From: Paenibacillus sinopodophylli
Lineage (GTDB): Bacteria; Bacillota; Bacilli; Paenibacillales; Paenibacillaceae
Length of the DNA stretch: 64,000 bases
Assembly: GCF_005930355.1 (NCBI RefSeq)
Contig: NZ_VDBO01000005.1
Coordinates: forward strand, 1-64,000
Reading direction: 5' to 3'
Positions 28,025 through 37,021 of the stretch are shown piece by piece; position 1 is the first letter of the stretch; every line of letters begins with the position of its first letter. The translations under genes and the position numbers were made by a program. The notes below the pieces were generated by a model that had not been told where the DNA came from, made no database searches, and worked only from the letters and a program-made list of their open reading frames with translations.

Positions 28025-29185
28025 ATGGACCAACAGTTGCAGCAAGAGGGGTATTTCGGGGAATTCGGAGGCAGCTTCGTTCCGCCAGAATTGCAGGAAG
28101 TGCTAAACTATTTGAGCGAGCAATTTTATAAGTTCAAAGACGATCCAGACTTTCAGGAAGAGCTTAGCTATTACCTGCGTGAATATGTTGGCCGCAAGAG
28201 TCCGCTTACGTATGCGGAGCGGTTGTCCAAAGCTTGGGGCGGACCCAAGATTTACTTGAAGCGCGAAGATCTGAATCACACTGGAGCGCATAAAATCAAT
28301 AATGCCATCGGACAGATTCTGCTCGCTAAACGGATGGGCGCCAAGCGTATTATCGCCGAGACGGGTGCTGGTCAGCACGGAGTCGCAACCGCCACGGCTT
28401 GTGCCATGTTCAATATGGAATGTATCATTTATATGGGAGCTGAAGACATGCGCCGTCAGGCGCTTAATGTGTTCCGGATCGAACTGCTCGGTGCTACTGT
28501 CGTACCGGTTGATAAAGGTCAAGGTCGACTGAAGGACGCGGTGGATGAAGCGCTGGGTGATCTGGTTCGCAATTATAAAAATACCTTTTACTTGCTTGGT
28601 TCCGCAGTAGGTCCGCATCCGTTCCCGACGATGGTCAAGCATTTTCAGGCGGTCATTAGTGAAGAGTCTAAGCAGCAGATACTGGAGAAGGAAGGCCGGT
28701 TGCCTGATGCTGTGGTAGCTTGCGCAGGTGGAGGTAGCAATGCAATAGGTGCATTCGCGCATTACATCGACGAGCCGAGCGTTCGCCTAATCGGTGTTGA
28801 ACCCGATCAAGCTCCGTCCTTAACGGAAGGTGTTCCGGGCATCATTCACGGCTTCAAATGTTTGGTGTTGCTGGACGAGGAAGGTGAGCCGCGTAAGACG
28901 TATTCGATCGCTGCGGGTCTCGACTATCCGGGCATCGGGCCGGAGCATAGCCATTTGAAGGTGACAGGGCGCGCCGAATATGCGACGGTTACCAATGAAG
29001 AAGTGCTGGAAGCATTCCAAGAGCTGTCTCGTACGGAAGGCATTATTCCTGCCCTAGAAAGTGCTCACGCAGTTGCCTATGCCAAGAAGCTGGCACCGAG
29101 GATGAGTGAGGATCAAATCCTTATCGTTAACCTGTCGGGCCGTGGAGACAAGGATGTCGAGCAAGTATTCCAGATGATTAAATAA
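28025..29185 (+). CDS. trpB: Tryptophan synthase beta chain, stand-alone
   Basis: PLP enzyme that condenses L-serine with indole to tryptophan. The 386 residues are typical of TrpB1. Visible are the start motif FGEFGGSFVPPEL, PLP-lysine region KREDLNHTGAHKINNA, AETGAGQHGVATATACA, the phosphate-binding CAGGGSNAIG and NLSGRGDKD. The ATG follows GGAGGCGC. No trpA or other trp gene is adjacent; instead it lies between the encapsulin sulfur locus and a sulfurtransferase. It may be an extra copy used for another beta-replacement on serine, or simply a displaced trpB (inference). Confidence 0.93.
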   Translation: MDQQLQQEGYFGEFGGSFVPPELQEVLNYLSEQFYKFKDDPDFQEELSYYLREYVGRKSPLTYAERLSKAWGGPKIYLKREDLNHTGAHKINNAIGQILLAKRMGAKRIIAETGAGQHGVATATACAMFNMECIIYMGAEDMRRQALNVFRIELLGATVVPVDKGQGRLKDAVDEALGDLVRNYKNTFYLLGSAVGPHPFPTMVKHFQAVISEESKQQILEKEGRLPDAVVACAGGGSNAIGAFAHYIDEPSVRLIGVEPDQAPSLTEGVPGIIHGFKCLVLLDEEGEPRKTYSIAAGLDYPGIGPEHSHLKVTGRAEYATVTNEEVLEAFQELSRTEGIIPALESAHAVAYAKKLAPRMSEDQILIVNLSGRGDKDVEQVFQMIK

Positions 29186-29193
29186 TAACGCCG

Positions 29194-29233
29194 GCCAGGA
29201 GCCTCCGTATTGGAGAATTTCCTGGCTTTTGTT
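29194..29233 (+). terminator. Terminator of trpB
   Basis: GCCAGGA (29194-29200) pairs with TCCTGGC (29220-29226), followed by TTTTGTTCT. Confidence 0.8.
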
Positions 29234-29274
29234 CTATAATGGATTACATAGATGAACGAAAGAGGCGAATTAGA

Positions 29275-30129
29275 ATGAATAACATCGTGTCGTTGGAATG
29301 GCTGAAGGAGAAAATAGGTGACCCGAAACTAGTTATCGCGGATTGCCGTTTTCGTCTGGACGATCCTGCTGCAGGACTTAGAGCATATGAAGAGTCGCAT
29401 ATCCCGGGCGCTGTTTATTTGGACCTGGAGAAGGATCTATCAGGTGAGGTGGAGGAGTATGGCGGACGCCATCCACTTCCGGATATTTTTGCAATGACTG
29501 TAACGTTCGGCAAGGCAGGTATAAGCAACGACTCCATTGTGGTTGCTTATGATGATCAAGGCGGAGCGATGGCTTCCCGGCTGTGGTGGCTGCTGAAGTA
29601 TATGGGACATGAGCAGGTGTATGTGCTGGATAAAGGATTCTCGGCTTGGGCTCAAAAAGGGTTGGCGATAGCAACCGAAAAGAAAGTGGTGCAGCCTGCG
29701 TCGTATCTTGCAACAGTGCAGCATACTATGCTAGTTGAAATGGATGAGGTCAAGGAGCTGCTGGGCAGCGAGGGAGTCACACTTATCGACTCACGTGAAG
29801 CTCCTCGCTACCGAGGTGAGATTGAGCCGATCGACCGCATTGCCGGCCATATTCCGGGGGCAATAAACCGTTTCTGGAAGGACAGCTTAACGGAATCGGG
29901 TGCTTGGAAGGATGTCGCTGCTCAGTCTGAGCGGTTCCATGACTTGGACAGGAACGGCGATATAATCGTTTATTGCGGCTCCGGCGTCACAGCTACGCCG
30001 AACGTCATTTCGTTGCAGGAAGCGGGCTTTGCGAATGTACGGTTATATGCGGGGAGCTGGAGCGATTGGATTAGTTATGAGGGGAATGCGGTCGCAGTCG
30101 GAGACGAAGGAGAACCGCGTAAGGCATAA
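29275..30129 (+). CDS. Two-domain sulfurtransferase (rhodanese family)
   Basis: Transfers sulfane sulfur from thiosulfate or 3-mercaptopyruvate to an acceptor in the cytoplasm. It is 284 residues from the ATG at 29275, chosen over 29239 because AGAGG (29261-29265) precedes it. The N-terminal inactive rhodanese domain (about 1-130) and the C-terminal catalytic domain (about 155-284) are both present. The active cysteine sits in VYCGSGVTATPN. It could act with the cysteine desulfurase and acetyltransferase 4-7 kb upstream in sulfur handling (inference). Its last 28 codons (YAGSWSDWISY onward) recur at three other sites in this window, after unrelated genes. Confidence 0.9.
   Translation: MNNIVSLEWLKEKIGDPKLVIADCRFRLDDPAAGLRAYEESHIPGAVYLDLEKDLSGEVEEYGGRHPLPDIFAMTVTFGKAGISNDSIVVAYDDQGGAMASRLWWLLKYMGHEQVYVLDKGFSAWAQKGLAIATEKKVVQPASYLATVQHTMLVEMDEVKELLGSEGVTLIDSREAPRYRGEIEPIDRIAGHIPGAINRFWKDSLTESGAWKDVAAQSERFHDLDRNGDIIVYCGSGVTATPNVISLQEAGFANVRLYAGSWSDWISYEGNAVAVGDEGEPRKA
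30046..30129 (+). repeat. Sulfurtransferase tail, copy A (native)
   Basis: Codons for YAGSWSDWISYEGN to the stop of the intact gene. Copies B (38234-38290), C (41413-41487) and D (57974-58046) share the core TGGAGCGATTGGATT and encode WSDWISY followed by related residues. A and D share about 30 identical bases in a row; A and C also share the following terminator and a downstream 12-base word. Confidence 0.9.
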
Positions 30130-30146
30130 CAGTATACAGATTGTGA

Positions 30147-30190
30147 ATACATCGTCTTTGGGCCTGTACGCCCTGGCGGTGTATTTTTTA
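30147..30190 (+). terminator. Terminator of the sulfurtransferase gene
   Basis: ATACATCG pairs with CGGTGTAT with one G-T pair, plus inner GGGC/GCCC, then ATTTTTTA. A homologous terminator follows tail copy C. Confidence 0.85.
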
Positions 30191-30196
30191 TGCCCC

Positions 30197-30213
30197 GAAG
30201 TCAACACGGAGTC
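30197..30213. repeat. GAAGTCAACACGGAGTC repeat, copy 1; otherwise gene-free stretch to 30480
   Basis: This 17-mer recurs exactly at 51345-51361, just after an IS30-type transposase remnant, and its first 12 bases recur at 41562-41573. Similarity between the 30197 and 51345 sites continues weakly for about 30 bases more. GAGTCAAC words also occur at 30211 and 30380. It is probably a relic insertion-sequence end. Nothing else is recognisable in 30214-30480. Confidence 0.6.
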
Positions 30214-30480
30214 AACAATCTAGCCCTGAAAGTACTTACGCAGCGAGCTTACCCGGCCGGGAGATCATGTTTGTGTTTAAAAAAATTAGGCCTAGGTATG
30301 TCCAACTATAGTGGTGTTGCTTGCAGGCTATCGTATGTAAATCAACAATACAAAAGTATAAATTTAGCAATCAACATAGAGTCAACAATCGCTAGTGAAT
30401 TGCAATAAAACAAGGATTAGCCCGCAGACAGTTTGTTCAACCGCCCGCAGGCTAATCCTCCGTTTATTGCTCTACTCGCT

Positions 30481-32943
30481 CTATTGTGCCAGCATGTTCA
30501 GCAGAGCCGTGACTGCCTCGGCTCTTGTTACAGAGGCTCGAGGGGCGAATTCGTTATCTCCTCGTCCTTGCATAATGCCTGTTTTATTCACAGCAACGAC
30601 GCTACTTTTCGCCCATTTTGGAATATCCTTGTCGTCTGTGAACCCTGTTATCGCAGTCTCGTCGAGTGTCAACTTTAGCGCCGTTGCGATTATCGCCGCC
30701 ATCTCAGCGCGTGAAATCTCCTTATCTGGACGGAAAGAGCCGTCAGTATAGCCTTTCATAATGCCCAACTCGACCGCTAACGAAACTTCTTTCTCCGACC
30801 AGCTTTTGATATGATCCTTATCAGTGAAAGTTAGTTCCGTCCCCGTTCCTTCTAGCTTCAGCGCATTGATTAGCATTACAGCAAACTCTGCTCGTGTTAC
30901 GGTTTGATTAGGCCTAAACGTATTGTCAGGATATCCTCTAACAATATCTCTGCTAATTGCAATAATGTTGGACTCTGCCCAATGTCCCGATATATCGGTA
31001 TAAGGTACTATTTTCCACTGCGCATACAGCGTCACATTCGCTGATCCCATGGTAAACGCAGCATTTGGCATATACTCTTTTCCGCTTCTATCAGCAGCCG
31101 TGTTCCAGCCTGCAAACGCATAGTCCGTTTTCTCCAAACTTCCCGTGTTGCCTAATAACGTTATCAATTCGTTTTGCCCATAAGACTTGTTATCCGTAGG
31201 TACGGTTCCTCCCGTGTTACCGTTACCGTTATAGGTTACGGTATATGTCGGGGCAGCCGGAACCGAAACTGGAGCTGGAACTCGAATGTATTGCGCGTAC
31301 AGCGTCACATTCGACGCACCCATGCCGAACGTTGCATTTGCCGCATATGATGTTCCTGTTCCGTCGGCCGCCGTGTTCCAACCTGCGAAGGTATTGCCCG
31401 TCTTCACCAGGCTTCCTGTGTTTGCGAGTACGGTTACTGTTGCATGTTGCTCATACGGATTGCTATCCGTTGGCACGGTTCCTCCCGTGCTACCATTGTC
31501 GTTATACGTTACGGTGTATGTCGGGTTGACCGTCCACTGCGCGTACAGCGTAACGTTCGACGCTCCCATGCCGAACGTTGCATTTGCCGCATATGATGTT
31601 CCTGTTCCGTCGGCCGCCGTGTACCAACCTGCGAAGGTATTGCCCGTCTTCACCAGGCTTCCCGTATTTGCGAGTACGGTTACTGTTGCATTTTGCTCAT
31701 ACGAATTGCTATCTGTTGGCACGGTTCCTCCTGTGCTACCATTGTCGTTATACGTTACGGTGTATGTCGGGTTGACCGTCCACTGTGCGTACAGCGTCAC
31801 ATTCGATGTGATGCTGTACGTACCGCCTGGGGAATAAGGTGTTCCGTCCCCGTCGGCTGTTGTGTTCCATCCCGCAAACATATAGTTCGTTTTCACCAAT
31901 CCTCCAGCACCTGGTACCGTTACGGTCGCGCCAGGTACATACGGAGTGCTATCCGTAGGTGTGGTTCCTCCAGAGCTGCCATTGTCGTCATAGGTGACGT
32001 ATACGGGGTCATAGTTCTGCAATAGAACAGAGCCTACTCCCACAGCCACATAGGTGCTGCTACCGTAAATGACACCAGTAAGGAGATCTGTAATTCCCGA
32101 ATTAGCATTCGTCCATGTCCTTCCGTCGCTAGAGGTCAAGATCGTACCCTTGTCACCCACAGCCACAAATTCGCTATCACCATAAGTGACATCTAGAAGG
32201 TTATTCGTACTGACCAATGGTTGGCTCGTCCATGTTATCCCGTCGGCGGAGGTCAAGATCGCACCATTGTCACCCACAGCCACAAAGGTTCTGCCATAAT
32301 CGGCTGTGCCATTATAGGTTACGCTAATTAGATGTTCGGTGCCCGATGTTTGACTCGACCAAGTCGCTCCGTTGTTAGTAGAGGTCTCAATGGCTCCGTT
32401 AAGTCCCACCGCTACAAACACATCAACACCAACGATGTTAGCATAGGTGACGTCAAAAAGAGATTGTGTTGAGCTTCCAACTGATACCCATGTCACACCA
32501 TTATCGGCCGAGGTCCATATCTGGCCTCCTGCGCCCCCCGTGCCCACCGCAACAAACATACCATTGAGGTATTCAACGGCGACGATATCTTCTGATCCGC
32601 CCATAGAATTATTGACCCAAGTACTCCCGTTGTTAACAGAGGTCAAGATTGTTTCATTGCCCCCAACCGCTACAAACATATTGTTGCCGTAAGCAACGTC
32701 AAAAAGATGTGTCGTTGTATCCGACGTTTGCTGCGTCCAACTCTCTCCGTCAGATGAGGACCAAATATTCCCACCATATCCTACTGCCATATACGTACCG
32801 TTTCCATAACTGACTCCATCAAGATAAGGCGTTTCCGTAGTTCGGTTTGTCCAATGTTCCAGAGAGGCTCCGAATGCAAAAGTAGGAATTATTGTTACAA
32901 GTATCAAGAGTGCCATTACCAAGGAAATACTTCGTCTGATCAC
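30481..32943 (-). CDS. SLH-anchored surface protein with beta-propeller and Listeria-Bacteroides repeats
   Basis: 820 residues, exported and wall-bound. Signal peptide 1-26; six or more BNR/sialidase-like propeller blades (about 27-310), each with an FVAVGDxGTILTS(S/A)DGxTW-type motif; four Listeria-Bacteroides repeats (about 312-635) with AGW(N/Y)TAADG and LYAQW; three SLH motifs (about 640-820: ISGHWAESNI, KSWSEKEVSLA, PKWAKSSVVA). The GTG start at 32941-32943 follows GAGGAG. Two of the middle repeats are nearly identical over 246 bp, indicating recent duplication. No catalytic residues are evident. A role in adhesion or surface display is inferred. Confidence 0.88.
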   Translation of the reverse strand: MIRRSISLVMALLILVTIIPTFAFGASLEHWTNRTTETPYLDGVSYGNGTYMAVGYGGNIWSSSDGESWTQQTSDTTTHLFDVAYGNNMFVAVGGNETILTSVNNGSTWVNNSMGGSEDIVAVEYLNGMFVAVGTGGAGGQIWTSADNGVTWVSVGSSTQSLFDVTYANIVGVDVFVAVGLNGAIETSTNNGATWSSQTSGTEHLISVTYNGTADYGRTFVAVGDNGAILTSADGITWTSQPLVSTNNLLDVTYGDSEFVAVGDKGTILTSSDGRTWTNANSGITDLLTGVIYGSSTYVAVGVGSVLLQNYDPVYVTYDDNGSSGGTTPTDSTPYVPGATVTVPGAGGLVKTNYMFAGWNTTADGDGTPYSPGGTYSITSNVTLYAQWTVNPTYTVTYNDNGSTGGTVPTDSNSYEQNATVTVLANTGSLVKTGNTFAGWYTAADGTGTSYAANATFGMGASNVTLYAQWTVNPTYTVTYNDNGSTGGTVPTDSNPYEQHATVTVLANTGSLVKTGNTFAGWNTAADGTGTSYAANATFGMGASNVTLYAQYIRVPAPVSVPAAPTYTVTYNGNGNTGGTVPTDNKSYGQNELITLLGNTGSLEKTDYAFAGWNTAADRSGKEYMPNAAFTMGSANVTLYAQWKIVPYTDISGHWAESNIIAISRDIVRGYPDNTFRPNQTVTRAEFAVMLINALKLEGTGTELTFTDKDHIKSWSEKEVSLAVELGIMKGYTDGSFRPDKEISRAEMAAIIATALKLTLDETAITGFTDDKDIPKWAKSSVVAVNKTGIMQGRGDNEFAPRASVTRAEAVTALLNMLAQ
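31312..31800 (-). repeat. 246-bp tandem repeat inside the SLH protein gene
   Basis: Two adjacent copies with period 246 bp (82 codons) are almost identical at the nucleotide level, e.g. both hold CCATGCCGAACGTTGCATTT. Third and fourth repeats are more diverged. Confidence 0.85.
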
Positions 32944-32982
32944 TATTTCTCAAAACTCCTCTACTGAATTAAATACTATTTT

Positions 32983-33254
32983 TCAAACTACTATTTTGTC
33001 CATTTCAATCGACAGCCAGGTGTTGCGGACGCCGTATTGGAAGAGAATACGTTCCGGTTCCTTCACAACCTGTACCGGAAAAACGAGCCAGTTGGAGTGC
33101 CTGAGCCGCTCGTGCTGCTTGAATTGCTTGAACTACTTGAGCTATTCGTGTCGTCTGTAGCACTGACAGTACCGCTATTATTTAATAGTACCCCCTCCAG
33201 CAGAAAAACCGCTAATAATGAACAACCAGTCTTTTTCCATATTCCAATTACGTC
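32983..33254 (-). pseudogene. Frameshifted small secreted protein remnant
   Basis: On the minus strand a hydrophobic signal-like segment (CSLLAVFLLEGVLLNNSGTVSA) leads into a Ser/Thr/Gly-rich stretch and a stop at 33063. A one-base frame change lets the reading continue as NWLVFPVQVVKEPERILFQY and onward to a stop at 32983-32985. GGGAGG lies upstream, but no normal start codon follows it. It is probably a decayed exported protein of unknown function. Confidence 0.4.
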
Positions 33255-33406
33255 TGTTATCCTCCCAAAATTGAGATGTGGCCCTTCGTTTTGTTTACGT
33301 ATGTAAACAAGCAAGTGCAACAAATTCAATTTTAGCTTAAAACCAACAGGGTATTCTTAATGAAATCTTAACGAATTTAAAGACCTAAAACACAAGCAGG
33401 CATAAC

Positions 33407-33465
33407 ATGACTCAAATTCTAATTGTTGATGACCAGGCAGAAATTCGATTACTCCTGAATTTAGT
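33407..33465 (+). pseudogene. N-terminal fragment of a response-regulator receiver domain
   Basis: ATG at 33407 opens MTQILIVDDQAEIRLLLNLV, the unmistakable first beta strand, acidic pair and helix of a response regulator. The frame ends after LRYLN at 33463-33465, exactly where the minus-strand histidine kinase reading begins. The rest of a response regulator lies on the opposite strand at 34785-35447, so this is the 5' piece of a gene split by inversion. Confidence 0.8.
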
Positions 33466-34864
33466 TCTTCGGTATCTTAATTAGAAACACGGTCTCTACA
33501 TTGGGAATACTCGTCAATTGAATGCTGCCATGATGTGCTTCGACGATATCTTTAACGATAGATAGTCCGATGCCAAGGCCTTCGCCCTTTCTTCCCCGAT
33601 CTATACGATAGAATCGTTCAAAGATTCTTTCCTGTTCTTCTGCAGCAATACCTGGGCCTCTGTCCTTCACCGTTAGGCATACCGTCTTCTCTTTCTCAAA
33701 CAACCCAATCTGGAGATACTCCCCATTCTTTCCATAACGAAGGGCATTATCGAGCAGGTTGCGGATCATCCTCTCAATTAGCGATGCATCTATAACGGCA
33801 TACACTTCATTCTCCGGCAGTTCCACTTCCAGCAACAATTCCTGCTCGTCTATAACGAGAAAGTAATCAGAGGCGATCTTTCGAATGAGCTCGGATAAGT
33901 TGTGAGAAAAAACATGGATCTCCAACGTATCGGCATCCTGTCGCGAGATGTCCAGTATTTGATCAAGTAATTTGTCCATGTATCGGGAACGCTGGTGAAT
34001 GATTTTGGCGCTGGTCTGCAGTTCCTTCTCATCTTTATATTGACCTGTTCGAATAATTTCGGCATAGCCGAGCATCATGGTTAGGGGAGTGCGCAGGTCG
34101 TGAGACAAATTGGACAGCAGAAGCTTGCGGTTGTTTTCTAATTGCTCGATTTGAGCGACTTGCGTCCGTATCCTTCGTGTCATGTCATTATAATGTCGAG
34201 TGAGATGACCGATTTCATCTTTGGATGTATCCTTGAGCTCCATTACGTTCGCTTGGATATTAACTTAATTCAGGGCTGCATTTAACTTGCGGATACGCAG
34301 GTTGATAGAGTAGAAATACCATGAAGACAGTAAGTAGGGTACTAAAACTGCGACCAATAATGGTAATGCAAAAATAAAAAGGACTGCGAAGGTACGAACG
34401 TAGAAATACATTTGGCCCGGCTTTAAAGCATGAGTAGGCAGTCCCATTAGTAAATAATAGGTTTCCCCATTCTGTTCTGCTGCATAAACCAGTGAAACCG
34501 AATTTCCGTCGGTCGATAGCGTATAACGCATGTCGAGAAAACGATCGGCCAGTTCTTTAAACTGATAATATTTCATTACGCCGGAAGAGTGGTATATCGT
34601 TGTGCCATCAGAGACGATCCATTCAAAACGGATTTTCGGATGTTCCTTGGAAAAAGGCGTTAAAGCTGATTCAACTCCATGCTTACTGAATACTTGCTGC
34701 TCCTGCACGGATTCTAGTGCGGAATGTGCAATCTTGTCCAGGATGTGCAAGCTATATCCATTATTATCTACATTGTACATCATTTTAAAGAGAATGAGAA
34801 ATACAACCAGGCTTATTACGTAGCTGAAAATGACGAAAATCCACATTTTTGTGAGAAGTTTCAT
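33461..34864 (-). pseudogene. Sensor histidine kinase interrupted by an in-frame stop
   Basis: Membrane sensor kinase, about 467 codons. Two membrane segments (about 10-28 and 165-190) enclose a short extracellular sensor. A HAMP-like linker, HisKA with phospho-accepting His in NLSHDLRTPLTMMLGYAE, then ATPase boxes NLLDNALRYG, DRGPGI and GLGIGLSIV follow. A TAA at 34265-34267 interrupts the HAMP region between LNAALN and VNIQANVMELKD; both sides are in the same frame, so CAA-to-TAA is the simplest cause. The downstream part could start at ATG 34243 but would lack its sensor. The ATG at 34864 has GGGAGA upstream. It was once cotranscribed with the response regulator, which ends inside its start. 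Confidence 0.8.
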
Positions 34865-35447
34865 AGTCCGTCTCCCGATAAACGACATTTCGAATAGTAT
34901 GAATATGGTGGGAAGACGAAGGCAGGGGTTCTAGCTTTTTGCGTAGTCGGTATATCAAAACGCTTAACGTGTTATCATCATAATTTTCGTGATTCCAGAT
35001 TTGCTGATAGATTTGTCTTTTGGTTAATACGCGATCTGGATTTTTCATAAACAAATGAATGAGTTCGCACTCCATCTGAGTCAAGGTATAGCTTTCTTCA
35101 TTATGAATAAGGAGTAGATTGTCAACATCGAGTTTCAAATTATTCAGTTGAAGCACAGGGGTTTTGAGATGGGCTTTGGGACATAGTCGTCTGAGATTGG
35201 TTTGTAGACGGGCAATAAGCTCCATCGGACTAAAGGGTTTAGTAACGAAATCTACTGCGCCGAGACCGAGTGCAGTGATCTTATCTTCTTCGTCTCTTGT
35301 GGCACTAAGCACGATGACCAGTAGCTCCGATTCATTCTCTCGTAGATAGTTTACCGCGGAGCGCTTGATTTTCTGAAACTCTCTTGAAAAATGGGCTGCG
35401 GAAGACAACAGATCGAGAATATTTTGGAACGTTAGCTCGCTATAGCG
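34785..35447 (-). pseudogene. Response regulator (OmpR/PhoB type) lacking the start of its receiver domain
   Basis: The frame includes the end of a receiver domain (VIVLSATRDEEDKITALGLG, then the switch lysine in DFVTKPFSPMEL) and a winged-helix DNA-binding domain (YTLTQMECELIHLFM; LTKRQIYQQIW; LSVLIYRLRKKL). The phospho-acceptor Asp strand is missing and no proper start exists; the first candidate is a TTG at 35408. The missing N-terminus sits on the plus strand at 33407-33465, next to the far end of the kinase gene. Confidence 0.8.
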
Positions 35448-35505
35448 CTATTGCCGACTAAGCGGAGGATCAAATTGATTATGAAGCCGTATTGGCGGCA
35501 GACCT

Positions 35506-36270
35506 TTAGAAAAGGCTGATTAATTTCGTACCAAGTATGGCTACTGACAATCTTGAGGATGTAAATTTAGAGCCATTCCATGTAATAAGGTTTTCGACAT
35601 ACCCTAATGTATCGGAATTAGAAGTACCAATAATTCGTTGAAGGGCCAGTAAATCATAGCCCATCCTATTTTCGTTGGTAACTATGGGATACAATGCACC
35701 TAAAGCAAGAACCTCACCCTTGATCGGTTGTTTGAGTTTTCCATTTTCGTCGTAGTATTGTGATAAATAATCATAGCCTTTGTAACTAATGTCTATTGTG
35801 AAAAGCACGTCAAGTTGAGGACTCCCTACACTTACTTTGTAAAAGTCTTCATAATTCACATTGAATTTGTACTTATTATTATATTTTTCAAAATCAAACA
35901 TTTCACTTAGAACGTTATTCTTGAAGGAATAGATATAGAAAATGCCATATCCGCCGCTTCCTCCTGAATCAATACTTACAAAGATGTCCTTTACGTTGTC
36001 CTTAGAAAAATCCCCAAGGAATAGCCTAGGATTATATCCCGCATTGTTTTGAAGATTTACTGTTGTAAATTGGTTAGAATGTCCGTCTTGAATAATAAGC
36101 GTAATATTATCTGCGAAGATTCCATTGGGTTTATTTCCATATAAATATACGTTATCCATTATTCCGTCCCCGTTCACATCTCCTTGCTTCATATCAAGCA
36201 AAGTAATGCTTCTGTAAGTATACTCTTGGAATTGTCTGTACAAATTAAACAGCCCCTTTTCATTAGTCAA
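35506..36270 (-). CDS. VCBS/FG-GAP-like protein of unknown function
   Basis: 254 residues from a TTG start. GDVNGDGIMDNVYLYG and GDFSKDNVKDIFVSIDSGGSGG are calcium-binding FG-GAP-like turns. The family occurs in bacilli as probable spore- or surface-associated proteins. In-frame codons upstream read LLTYIFVDTGYLTNEKG. Seven codons further up an ATG (36325-36327) is separated by a TAG (36304-36306), so the normal N-terminus, perhaps a membrane or export segment, may have been cut by a nonsense change. No good ribosome site fits either start. Confidence 0.6.
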   Translation of the reverse strand: MTNEKGLFNLYRQFQEYTYRSITLLDMKQGDVNGDGIMDNVYLYGNKPNGIFADNITLIIQDGHSNQFTTVNLQNNAGYNPRLFLGDFSKDNVKDIFVSIDSGGSGGYGIFYIYSFKNNVLSEMFDFEKYNNKYKFNVNYEDFYKVSVGSPQLDVLFTIDISYKGYDYLSQYYDENGKLKQPIKGEVLALGALYPIVTNENRMGYDLLALQRIIGTSNSDTLGYVENLITWNGSKFTSSRLSVAILGTKLISLF

Positions 36271-36433
36271 ATACCCTGTGTCTACAAATATGTAGGTTAA
36301 TAACTATATGATTGTGTAGATGCCCATGGACGGCTCTTTGCACATAGTACAATTTATGAAGTTATCCGTCGGTTCGATTGCCGTTACGCTGGCTTATGAA
36401 GCGAGGTCGGTTGACACTCTGGAAATTTCTGAT

Positions 36434-36457
36434 ATATAATTAGGATGCTAATTATAT
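36434..36457. promoter_or_regulatory. MarR-type operator
   Basis: Perfect inverted repeat with 10-base arms: ATATAATTAG, GATG, CTAATTATAT. It lies about 30 bases before the marR start. The core TAGGATGCTA recurs, inverted, at 36941-36950 and 37022-37031 before the SDR gene, as expected for a regulator controlling itself and its neighbour. Confidence 0.75.
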
Positions 36458-36487
36458 GAACACGATCTCAGAATGGAGCCGTAACGC

Positions 36488-36913
36488 ATGTCTCAATCCG
36501 TCCTATATTTGAAAAGAACCTATATTATTATGCGCAAAGAGCTTGACGTGCGGTTAAGCACATTCAATCTGACGACTTCGCAATTCGAGACCCTGGGTTA
36601 TTTGGCCCAATCCGGAGGGATGGAGCAGCAGAAGCTCCAGCATCATAGCGGGATTACATCCGCGACGTTGACCGGAATATTAGATAAGCTGGAGGCTCGG
36701 TCATACATCTCCCGTAAGCCTAGCCATACAGACGGAAGGGCTAACGTTGTGACGCTCACGCAGCAGGGCAACGAAGTGTTCGGTAAGCTGGTTGATCTTA
36801 TTCTGGAATTCGAGAACGAGATGCTTAAAGGGTTCACGCAAGCCGAGAGAGATTTGCTGGGACAGTGGCTGCAACGAGTGGCCAAGAACTTAGGGGATAA
36901 GGAATATTATTAA
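36488..36913 (+). CDS. MarR-family transcriptional regulator
   Basis: 141-residue winged-helix dimeric repressor. Central features: TTSQFETLGYLAQSGGMEQQKLQHHSG, TSATLTGILDKLEARSYISRK, and the beta-wing DGRANVVTLTQQG. The palindrome just upstream and related sites in the next intergenic gap indicate autoregulation and control of the SDR gene. The ribosome site is modest (GGAG). No cysteine or other obvious redox sensor is visible. Confidence 0.9.
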   Translation: MSQSVLYLKRTYIIMRKELDVRLSTFNLTTSQFETLGYLAQSGGMEQQKLQHHSGITSATLTGILDKLEARSYISRKPSHTDGRANVVTLTQQGNEVFGKLVDLILEFENEMLKGFTQAERDLLGQWLQRVAKNLGDKEYY

Positions 36914-36940
36914 TAAGGGCTTTTAGCCTTCGCTAATAGC

Positions 36941-36950
36941 TAGCATCCTA
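36941..36950. promoter_or_regulatory. Second MarR-type operator core
   Basis: TAGCATCCTA in the context AGCTAGCATCCTAGCA. It is the reverse complement of the core in the marR operator. Confidence 0.6.
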
Positions 36951-37021
36951 GCAATCTGAGAGGAGGTGAGTGCAATGCAGCGAATATAAGGACGAAGATG
37001 AATAACGTTTGTTTTTATAGC

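Noticed and set aside
31245..31837. Plus-strand frames opposite the SLH protein repeats
   Set aside because: Shadow frames of the tandem repeat on the other strand, with no start signals.
32994..33330. Plus-strand 89-codon frame rich in Leu/Glu
   Set aside because: Opposite strand of a signal-peptide and Ser-rich remnant, which reads more naturally on the minus strand.
36961..36989. Tiny frame MQRI with a strong AGGAGGTGAG before the SDR gene
   Set aside because: Only four codons; could be a leader peptide or a chance site, not enough to call.
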